The notes under the pieces are model-generated. The model made no database searches. It was not told the origin of the DNA and was given only the letters and a program-made list of their open reading frames with translations. From Lentisphaerota bacterium (GTDB lineage Bacteria > Verrucomicrobiota > Kiritimatiellia > RFP12 > UBA1067), in assembly GCA_015061765.1 (NCBI GenBank), contig SUVZ01000160.1, positions 1 through 7,915 on the forward strand: DNA of 7,915 bases, written 5' to 3'. Positions 1-5,946 of this stretch are shown in pieces. The first letter of the stretch is position 1. Every line of letters starts with the position of its first letter. The position numbers and the translations under genes were made by a program.

Positions 1-1
1 T

Positions 2-136
2 GCAGGCGTGAAGGCGGAGATGCACCTGTTCTCGAAGGGCGGTCATGGATATGGCATGCGAGAACGCGGAAATCCGACGGATTGCTGGCCGGCACTTGCC
101 GAAATATGGCTTGCGTCAGTAGTCAATGCCGACTGA
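2..136 (+). CDS. alpha/beta-hydrolase, esterase type (C-terminal fragment)
   Basis: Only the last 44 residues and a TGA stop are inside the window; the gene starts upstream. The frame reads AGVKAEMHLFSKGGHGYGMR, followed by a Trp/Leu-rich final helix. The pattern 'V.AEMH.F..GGHG.G.R' is typical of the end of the alpha/beta-hydrolase fold in acetylxylan-esterase or dienelactone-hydrolase-like secreted esterases. There the His of GGHG is the catalytic-triad histidine that activates the nucleophilic serine. The serine and acid residues lie outside the window, so substrate cannot be told. The family usually removes acetyl or similar groups from plant or host polysaccharides, which fits the glycan-related genes nearby. 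It converges on the regulator gene, whose stop lies about 280 bases away. The fold assignment is fairly safe; the exact family is not. Confidence 0.7.
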   Translation, partial: AGVKAEMHLFSKGGHGYGMRERGNPTDCWPALAEIWLASVVNAD

Positions 137-413
137 TCGAGTTCGCTGCATAACGTAGGGCCTTATTTGAGATTTATGGTAAGTGGACAGACTTCCGCCG
201 GGGAAGATTGTCTCGCTAAACGGTCGTCGGCAAGGTGAGCCGCCGGTGCCACGACGGGGCGTCCGCCGATGAAGGTGGCGCAGTCGCGTGCACTCAAGAT
301 CATTGCGGAGCAGAAGCGTATCCGGGACAGGAAGACGAAGTCCATGGTTGGTCTTGAGCTGCCTGCGTTGAAGGTACAGGGCTACGATTTCATCGGCGAG
401 CTTGTCTGAATCT
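137..413. other. convergent intergenic region with unassigned coding-like frame
   Basis: No recognised gene lies between the esterase stop and the regulator stop. A plus-strand frame from ATG 269 to TGA 407-409 encodes 46 residues. It is rich in Lys and Arg, contains MVGLELPALKVQGYDFIGEL, and has natural-looking codon use. It has no clear ribosome-binding site and is open only from about 239. Opposite-strand frames of 60 and about 100 codons cross the same bases but look like random translations. The region could hold a degraded gene end or ordinary spacer. Confidence 0.3.
186..212. terminator. imperfect hairpin between convergent genes (possible terminator)
   Basis: The arms are GACAG-A-CTTCC (186-196) and GGAAG-A-TTGTC (202-212), around a five-base GCCGG loop. 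They pair with one G-U and a single A/A mismatch. The site lies about 50 bases past the esterase stop and about 200 bases past the regulator stop. A bidirectional terminator is plausible there. No U-run follows on either strand, so intrinsic termination is not established. Confidence 0.3.
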
Positions 414-1571
414 TCAGACATGTTGCTGTCGTTTTTTCTTTCTCCAGGAGCGGATCGGTTCTCCAAAATGCTTCAGGAAACTTCGTTCCAGCTGTCTTCG
501 GTTTGTGAATCCACAGGAATTCACAATTTCCGAAATGCGGCAGTCGGTGGTTTCGACCAATCGTTTTGCCAAGGACAGTCTGCGTTTTTCTATTGCGGAA
601 CGGATGGACTCGCCCTGTATCTGCCTGAACCGGAGTTCGGCCAGACTGCGCGATACTCTTATCTCACGCACAACGTCTGAAACCTTGATGCCTTTGGCGG
701 CGTTTCCGTTTATGAAGGCGGTCGCCTTGCTTATGAGTGCTGCCGTCGGCAGCAGCACAGCTGTAGATTCCCGCTCGACGACACGAAGCGGAGGCAGAAA
801 GAGATGTCTGCAAGGACGGGAGCGGCGTGCGCTTATCAGAGAGTCCAGCTCTGCGGCCGCTCGGTATCCTTCCTCTTCGAGGCCTGGGTCGATGCTCGAG
901 AGGGAGGGTTGGGTGAAGTTGCAGTACATGCTTTCGTTGTCCACGCCAAGAAGCGCCACCTGTTCAGGGATTTCGAGACGAGCTTCCCGGCAGGCTTCCA
1001 GCACGTTGACCATCCGCCTGTCACATGCCACCATGATGCCGAGCGGCTTCGGAATCCGTGCAAGCCATTCAGGCATTGCGGCATCATTGTCTTCATTGTA
1101 GACCTGACATGGTATGCCGTTCTCGGTCACATATTCAACGAATGCACGGCACCGGCTTTCCGCCCAGTGGCTGGAGTCCCTGTCCAAGACGAATGCAAAT
1201 GTCCTGTACCGTCCTATCGAGCAGAAATGTTCGGCGCCCATGCGGCCGATCTTCGCATTGTCGAGCTCTATGGCCGTAATGCCGCACCGTCTTTTTTTGA
1301 AGAGACCGGAAGGCGTGTCGATTGTCACAGTCGGCACCGAGTTGGCGGAAAGAAACGACGAGACGGTGTCAGGCGGTACCTCGCTGAGAATATATCCCCT
1401 TGCGTTCATGCAGTTGTCGGATATGTCATCGACAAGTTCCTTCCATGTCTTAAGGCGCAGGTTCCAGTTCCGGCCCTGTTCCTTGACATAACGAAGGATG
1501 CCGGTGAGCTGCTCGCGTCCGGGCATGATGTCGAGCCTCAGTGAAACGGCTATATCCAATGGTTTTTCCAT
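414..1571 (-). CDS. XylR-family (AraC-type) sugar-responsive transcriptional regulator
   Basis: This 385-residue cytoplasmic protein has the two-part XylR layout. Residues about 6-275 form a LacI/periplasmic-binding-like sensor domain, with IAVSLRLDIMPGREQLTGIL at the first strand and helix, VALLGVDNE at 206-214, and PSLSSIDPGLEEEGYRAAA at 222-240. That last motif is very typical of XylR-like regulators. Residues about 280-378 form an AraC-type double helix-turn-helix, ending RISEIVNSCGFTNRRQLERS (345-364) and FLKHFGEPIRSWR. There is no N-terminal LacI helix-turn-helix. Length matches E. coli XylR (about 390). In this family, sugar binding to the sensor domain changes DNA binding and usually activates a divergent sugar-use operon. 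The start at 1571 is needed to keep the first strand of the sensor domain. It has no Shine-Dalgarno sequence, and a TATAAT box sits only six bases upstream. The ligand is unknown, so xylR itself is not assigned. Confidence 0.9.
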   Translation of the reverse strand: MEKPLDIAVSLRLDIMPGREQLTGILRYVKEQGRNWNLRLKTWKELVDDISDNCMNARGYILSEVPPDTVSSFLSANSVPTVTIDTPSGLFKKRRCGITAIELDNAKIGRMGAEHFCSIGRYRTFAFVLDRDSSHWAESRCRAFVEYVTENGIPCQVYNEDNDAAMPEWLARIPKPLGIMVACDRRMVNVLEACREARLEIPEQVALLGVDNESMYCNFTQPSLSSIDPGLEEEGYRAAAELDSLISARRSRPCRHLFLPPLRVVERESTAVLLPTAALISKATAFINGNAAKGIKVSDVVREIRVSRSLAELRFRQIQGESIRSAIEKRRLSLAKRLVETTDCRISEIVNSCGFTNRRQLERSFLKHFGEPIRSWRKKKRQQHV

Positions 1572-1577
1572 GCGCGC

Positions 1578-1608
1578 ATTATATCAGATATCTTGTTGAA
1601 AATGTCGT
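1578..1608 (-). promoter_or_regulatory. promoter of the XylR-like regulator, probably leaderless
   Basis: On the minus strand a perfect TATAAT (1583-1578) lies six bases before the ATG at 1571. A start seven bases past the -10 box would be the A of the ATG itself. No ribosome-binding site precedes the ATG. The -35 element is weak: ACGACA at 1608-1603 with a 19-bp spacer, or GACATT at 1606-1601 with 17 bp. The upstream part overlaps the first direct repeat, so autoregulation is likely. Confidence 0.55.
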
Positions 1609-1630
1609 ATTTTTCTTGTTGAATATGTCG
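1591..1630. promoter_or_regulatory. tandem direct-repeat operator, probable site for the XylR-like regulator
   Basis: Two 17-bp copies, TCTTGTTGAAAATGTCG (1591-1607) and TCTTGTTGAATATGTCG (1614-1630), match at 16 of 17 positions. Their starts are 23 bp apart, close to two helical turns. Same-face direct repeats are the usual binding pattern for AraC-type regulators. The second copy ends ten bases before the -35 box of the operon promoter, a usual place for activation. The first copy overlaps the regulator's own promoter. Confidence 0.7.
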
Positions 1631-1640
1631 CAATGAATTA

Positions 1641-1670
1641 TTGATTCCATTGTATGGTTTTTGATATCAT
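1641..1670 (+). promoter_or_regulatory. promoter of the four-gene secreted-protein operon
   Basis: TTGATT (1641-1646, four of six to consensus) and TATCAT (1665-1670, five of six) are separated by 18 bp. Transcription would start near 1677, leaving a leader of about 50 bases before the first gene. The weak -35 box and the operator just upstream suggest dependence on an activator. A further TTGTTGAA at 1698-1705 repeats the operator core inside the leader. Confidence 0.5.
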
Positions 1671-1727
1671 TTGCGGCACGAGGTAGAAATGACTTAATTG
1701 TTGAACTGAAAAGAGAGGTGTTCCGTG

Positions 1728-2015
1728 ATGCATTTTCATGTTTTGCTGTCTGTGTGCGCCATCATGTTGGGCATGGCGGTTCACGGAATAGATTGGAAGT
1801 ATGACATATCCGGACGGGAAGGGCTGTTTGTCGGTCAGGTCGAATTGTCTGCGGTGATGGCGGATTCCCATGATGCGCGTCCGTCGGTTGCGGTGGAGTC
1901 CGTCCAGGTGGTGACCGGTTCAAATCTTTTTGACGCTCGTAGCCGTCTGGTTGTGGAGAAGTGCGACTTCGCCCTGACGTTTGAGCCGATTCCGCTGTGG
2001 ATCATCTTGCGTTGA
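1728..2015 (+). CDS. small secreted protein of unknown function, first gene of operon
   Basis: I do not recognise this 95-residue protein. Residues 1 to about 20 (MHFHVLLSVCAIMLGMAVHG) look like a Sec signal peptide. A mature part of about 75 residues follows, beginning IDWKYDISGREGLFVG. It alternates hydrophobic and polar residues, has a single Cys and ends in the hydrophobic stretch PIPLWIILR. This suggests a small beta-rich exported domain, but that is inference. AGAGG at 1714-1718 serves as ribosome-binding site, nine bases before ATG 1728. A GTG at 1725 would sit at six bases and add one residue. It is the first gene after the operator region and lies 25 bases before the first SUMF1 gene, so it is probably co-expressed with it. 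A truncated remnant of a longer neighbour-type protein is an alternative. Confidence 0.6.
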   Translation: MHFHVLLSVCAIMLGMAVHGIDWKYDISGREGLFVGQVELSAVMADSHDARPSVAVESVQVVTGSNLFDARSRLVVEKCDFALTFEPIPLWIILR

Positions 2016-2040
2016 AACCGTTTGGACAAAGGGGAATCCC

Positions 2041-3279
2041 ATGCGAAAAAAAAAATCAATTATCGGGTTGATTGCGGTTGCCGGTCTTGCTGCGGCTAAA
2101 GCGGCGCCGTTGGCGACAGGCGTATCGGTTTTCAAAACGGAGGCAGAGGGGATTGTCGTGTCCTACAACCTCAGCGAGGATGCCATAGTCACGGCGGATT
2201 TCATGACGAACGGCGTCTCGGTTGGCGTGGTGGAGGTCGGTGGGGACGTCAACAAGGTGGTTTCATCCGGTGAAAGGCGGATAACATGGCGTCCGGATCG
2301 TTCGCCCGATCATTCCCGTGTCATGGCCGCCGATGAAGTGGGTGTCAAGCTGACGGTCTGGCCCAAGACGAATCCGCCAGACTGGATGGTTGTGGACCTT
2401 ATGGTCAAGAATGTTCTTCAGTTCTATGCAACCTCGAACGACGTGCCGGGAGGGGTCGGGAGCAGACAGTACAAGACGACAAAACTTTTGATGCGGCGTA
2501 TTCCTGCCGCAGGCGTCGAATGGCGGATGGGGAAGGAGAACTATAATTATGGCTACGACCATTATGTGAAGCTGTCGTCGGACTATTACATGTGCGTCTA
2601 CCAACTGACGCTACGTCAGGCGTATTGCATAAACAAGACCTCCGCCTCAACTTTCTCGGATGTGGTGGATGACTATTGGGTTCTGCCGCTGGAGGGGATT
2701 TCCTGGCGGACGATGCGTGGCGGAGCGGATTGGCCTGCCGACGGGCACACGGTCGGAGACGGTTGTCTGATTGACGGATTCCGGAAATGGACGGGGCTGG
2801 AGCTCGATTTGCCGACTTCCGCCCAGTGGGAGTTCGCCGCGCGGGCCGGTACGTCTGGAGAGGTATGGTGGGGCGCAGACGTGTCCGATGCGAAGGTAAA
2901 GGGAATGGCGAACTGTGCATCTGCGGTGGGTCATCCTGTTGAAGTCGGAAGTTATCCTCCTAATCCATGGGGACTGTACGACATGTACGGCAACATAATA
3001 GAGGAGTGTCTGGACTACTGCTGTTTCGGCAGCGTGTATCAGGAACTCTACGGCAATGCTCCGACAGTGGCTGTGTCCGATCCTGAAGGGCCCTCCTCCG
3101 GGGAGTGCAATGTAACCGTCGCTACCGGAGAGCGTGTGCGTGTAGGGCGAGGCGGCGGTTTTTCCGATGCAACATCATCCATGAGAAGCCATTCTGTCAC
3201 GGGTGCAAATGTGCATGAATACAAGGAGTCCAACCGGTGGATCGGGTACCGTTTGGTGTGTCCACTTCCGTGGAGATAG
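2041..3279 (+). CDS. secreted Ig-like/SUMF1-domain protein (one module, no catalytic Cys)
   Basis: This is a 412-residue exported protein. ATG 2041 is chosen over an upstream in-frame ATG because AAAGGGG (2028-2034) lies six bases before it and a clear signal peptide follows (KKK, then hydrophobic to about residue 22). Residues about 25-110 form a beta-sandwich, Ig-like module with GGDVNKVV and GERRITWRPD. A conserved linker carries VPGGV (135-139) and MRRIPAA. Residues about 151-410 are a SUMF1/FGE-sulfatase fold: LPTSAQWEFAARAG (257-270), PWGLYDMYGN (309-318), RGGGF (370-374), IGYRLVCP. True formylglycine-generating enzymes need two cysteines after the GGSY motif. Here those positions are Asp376 and Met381, so that activity is not expected. 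The usual GN..EW motif is GNIIEE. A glycan- or surface-binding role for this C-type-lectin-like fold is inferred. Confidence 0.87.
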   Translation: MRKKKSIIGLIAVAGLAAAKAAPLATGVSVFKTEAEGIVVSYNLSEDAIVTADFMTNGVSVGVVEVGGDVNKVVSSGERRITWRPDRSPDHSRVMAADEVGVKLTVWPKTNPPDWMVVDLMVKNVLQFYATSNDVPGGVGSRQYKTTKLLMRRIPAAGVEWRMGKENYNYGYDHYVKLSSDYYMCVYQLTLRQAYCINKTSASTFSDVVDDYWVLPLEGISWRTMRGGADWPADGHTVGDGCLIDGFRKWTGLELDLPTSAQWEFAARAGTSGEVWWGADVSDAKVKGMANCASAVGHPVEVGSYPPNPWGLYDMYGNIIEECLDYCCFGSVYQELYGNAPTVAVSDPEGPSSGECNVTVATGERVRVGRGGGFSDATSSMRSHSVTGANVHEYKESNRWIGYRLVCPLPWR

Positions 3280-3306
3280 TTTAAAGCGAAGTCAGCGGAG
3301 CGATAG

Positions 3307-5916
3307 ATGAAAAGAGTCACATTCATTTTGCTTGGCATTGCCGGAACGGTGCAGGCGGCGTTTCCAAAGATCGACGAACAGACGGTGGTCTGTTCTCAAA
3401 GAGCAGGGAATTCAGTTGTCGTTTCCTATGTCCTCGAGGACGAGGCCGCGATTGTGACCGCCGCGCTTTTTACGAACGGGGTTGAGGTTGCTGAAAGCCA
3501 GCTGACCGGTATGACGGGCGACGTCAATTGTCGGGTGGAGCCTGGTTCGCGGCGGATTGTGTGGAAACCGAAACAGACATCTGCGTTGAGTGGCAGATTC
3601 AAGTCGGGAGATGCGTCCATGCGGCTTACGGCACACTCTCTTTCCCGTCCGCCGCTTTACATGTCCGTAAATCTCGCCACCGGTGCGGTAAATTACTACG
3701 TGTCCTCAAATGCCGTGCCTGGAGGAGTGCAGGGCGACGTGTATAAAACGACTTCGATGCTGTTCCGGAGGATTGATGCGGCGAACATCCTGTGGCGCAT
3801 GGGGGCGGTGCTGAATGATTCGCCTCTGAACCCTGGACTCTGCCGTCCGCATCCGGTGACTCTTACGCATGACTATTACATTGCCGTATTTGAAATGACG
3901 CATGAACAGTACAGGTCTCTAATGGGGACATACGTGTCGGGATATTCGGCGTTCAAGGCCTGCCATGATTGGAATATGCACCCGGTGGAGATGATATCGT
4001 ATCAGACGATGAGAGGGAGATGCGAAACGTATGATTACAGGACAGATCGTCGAAACTCATCCGTGGCATCTGTAAACCCCGCATCTCCGATAGGCGTCAT
4101 GAGAAGCCGAACGGGCGGGGAAATGGGCTTTGACCTGCCTACAGCCGCACAGTGGGAGTTCGCCGCGCGCGCCGGTTCCGTACTGCCGCTTATCGGCGAT
4201 GTCGATCTGGTGCGCAGCTCGGATATGATGGTCCTGCATACGGATACATCCAATGCCATGTCTCCATATGCCTGGTTCGCCGCAAATTCAAAGACTGACG
4301 AGATCGTTGATGAAGACAACAAGGGGCGCACTCATAAGGTTGGAGGGCGCCTCCCGAATGCGTGGGGGCTTTACGACATGGGCGGCAATGTGAATGAGAT
4401 TGTGCATGATTTCGCCGTCGATCCTGCGACAGCCGTCAGCTCGGACGGTTCCTACGAGGTGGATCCGGTCGGACCATCAAGAGCTCAGGCTCAGATTTCC
4501 GCATATGGTGCGCGCAGTCAGGTTAGAGGCGGCGGTTATTCAGACGGATATGCGTGCCAGCGTCCGGAATATGTCCATGAATCGTTGATAGGTGAGACTG
4601 GTTGGAACAGATGGTGTGGCGTAAGATTGGCATGTCCGATCGCGCAGGTACACCATGAACCATTGGATGAAACGCCGTTCGCGAAGCCGGAGATATCCTT
4701 TGACGAGGCAACCCGCGAAGCGGTTGTATGCTACACGCTGTCCGGCGACGTGCCGAAGATTGTGACTGTTGACATCAAGACGAACGGGTGTTCGATCGGC
4801 ACAAGGAATTTTTCCGATCTTGGGGGCGACGTGAACCGCATCGTCAATCCCGGCAACCATCGCATATACTGGCGGCCGGACCATACATGGGACGGGCATG
4901 TCGTCGATACGCGTGTTGACGACCTGACCGTCGAGGTGCGCGAATGGACAACGAACAATCCTCCTGACTACGCGGTGATAGATTTGGCTGGGCCTAACCT
5001 TCCGGTGTTCTACTATGTTGATGAAGGGGCGGTTCCGGGCGGCGTCACAAATGAGATATACAAGCATTCAAAGCTTGTCATGCGCAAGATTCCGGCGGCA
5101 AATGTTCTCTGGTGCATGGGAGGTGGCAAGTGGGATGCCGGTTTGCCGCCAGAGTCGGCATCCGCACATTATGTTCAGTTCACCAGGGATTATTGGATGA
5201 GTGTGTTCCAGATAACCGAACGCCAGTATTATTTCGTGTCTCAGGTATGCGGATCCAATTACAAGTCTGATCCGCGTCACTGGAAAATGCCAGTGCACAA
5301 CATCAGTTGGGGCGGCTTTGCCGACGGAACGCATTCCGTACGCGGTGCGGATGCGGTATGGCCCGGCAGCAGTTATGTCAATCCTGGCAGCTTTCTGGGT
5401 CGGTTGCGGCAGCTTCAGCCTTCCTTCGTGTTCGATCTTCCGACTGAATCCCAGTGGGAGTTTGCTTATCGTGCCGGTACTGACACTATTACGCCGTGGG
5501 GTGATGAAGTGTCTGCGGAAGCATCGCGCGGACGTGCATGGAACAGGCAGAACTGGAGCGACGATCCTGCGTTGACGGAAAAATCCCCCCATGAAGTCGG
5601 CTTGCTTGCTCCAAACCGGTGGGGACTCTACGATATGGGGGGAAACATAAACGAGTGGTGTCTCGACTATTTTCGCACCAACAATTCCGCGTATGCCGAC
5701 AGTGCGGTGCTGGTCGATCCTCAAGGACCGCCGTCTCCCGATCCGGGATATCCGACGCACCGAGTACTTCGCGGAGGATCGTGGGACGATGACTATGAGC
5801 GCATCAGAAGCAGTCACAGGACGCATCTGTACACGCCTCAGTACTGCAAATGGCGAGGGATACGCATTGTCGCGCCGGTAGTCCCGGAACATGTACCGGG
5901 AACATCCGAAGAATAA
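3307..5916 (+). CDS. secreted protein with two tandem Ig-like/SUMF1 modules
   Basis: This 869-residue exported protein has a signal peptide ending near TVQAA (14-18) and GGAG (3297-3300) six bases before the ATG. It is a tandem duplication of the module seen in the preceding gene. Module A (about 20-445) has an Ig-like part with TGDVNCRVEPGSRRIVWKP, a VPGGV linker (137-141), then SUMF1 motifs LPTAAQWEFAARAG (277-290), AWGLYDMGGNVNEI (352-365) and RGGGY (407-411). Module B (about 458-857) has GGDVNRIVNPGNHRIYWRPD, VPGGV (576-580), LPTESQWEFAYRAG (711-724), RWGLYDMGGNINEW (771-784) and RGGSW (822-826). The first FGE catalytic Cys position is Asp413 in A and Asp828 in B; the second is Gln418 and Ile833. 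Cys417 in A is one place off. Catalysis is therefore unlikely. Module B is closest to the usual SUMF1 consensus. Twin modules suggest multivalent binding, which is inference. Confidence 0.88.
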   Translation: MKRVTFILLGIAGTVQAAFPKIDEQTVVCSQRAGNSVVVSYVLEDEAAIVTAALFTNGVEVAESQLTGMTGDVNCRVEPGSRRIVWKPKQTSALSGRFKSGDASMRLTAHSLSRPPLYMSVNLATGAVNYYVSSNAVPGGVQGDVYKTTSMLFRRIDAANILWRMGAVLNDSPLNPGLCRPHPVTLTHDYYIAVFEMTHEQYRSLMGTYVSGYSAFKACHDWNMHPVEMISYQTMRGRCETYDYRTDRRNSSVASVNPASPIGVMRSRTGGEMGFDLPTAAQWEFAARAGSVLPLIGDVDLVRSSDMMVLHTDTSNAMSPYAWFAANSKTDEIVDEDNKGRTHKVGGRLPNAWGLYDMGGNVNEIVHDFAVDPATAVSSDGSYEVDPVGPSRAQAQISAYGARSQVRGGGYSDGYACQRPEYVHESLIGETGWNRWCGVRLACPIAQVHHEPLDETPFAKPEISFDEATREAVVCYTLSGDVPKIVTVDIKTNGCSIGTRNFSDLGGDVNRIVNPGNHRIYWRPDHTWDGHVVDTRVDDLTVEVREWTTNNPPDYAVIDLAGPNLPVFYYVDEGAVPGGVTNEIYKHSKLVMRKIPAANVLWCMGGGKWDAGLPPESASAHYVQFTRDYWMSVFQITERQYYFVSQVCGSNYKSDPRHWKMPVHNISWGGFADGTHSVRGADAVWPGSSYVNPGSFLGRLRQLQPSFVFDLPTESQWEFAYRAGTDTITPWGDEVSAEASRGRAWNRQNWSDDPALTEKSPHEVGLLAPNRWGLYDMGGNINEWCLDYFRTNNSAYADSAVLVDPQGPPSPDPGYPTHRVLRGGSWDDDYERIRSSHRTHLYTPQYCKWRGIRIVAPVVPEHVPGTSEE

Positions 5917-5946
5917 GACGCAATCTTACACTGAAAGGATTAACAG

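Noticed and set aside
116..466. Minus-strand frame of 116 codons overlapping the regulator's stop, with an internal ATG (421) that overlaps that stop
   Set aside because: The best internal ATG lacks a ribosome-binding site at proper distance, the frame runs into the esterase end, and most of it looks like random Arg/Pro/Thr-rich translation.
804..1544. Plus-strand open frame of 246 codons
   Set aside because: It is antisense to the XylR-like regulator, whose domains are clear; this frame has no recognisable features.
1981..2040. Upstream start for the single-module SUMF1 gene, adding 20 residues
   Set aside because: It would overlap the preceding gene and bury the signal peptide; ATG 2041 has a strong ribosome-binding site.
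2820..4170. About 20 bp of identical DNA at the QWEFAAR motif in both SUMF1 genes (2824-2843 and 4150-4169) as a mobile-element repeat
   Set aside because: It falls on the most conserved protein motif and keeps the reading frame, so shared ancestry of the domain explains it.
3140..5860. Active diversity-generating retroelement
   Set aside because: No reverse transcriptase, template repeat or adenine-rich variable codons are seen in the window.
5068..5892. Minus-strand open frame of 274 codons
   Set aside because: It lies wholly opposite the well-supported second SUMF1 module and shows no family motifs; it is a shadow of codon bias.
2041..5916. SUMF1 proteins as active sulfatase-activating formylglycine generators
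   Set aside because: Both catalytic cysteine positions are substituted in all three modules, the proteins are exported, and no sulfatase gene is in the window.
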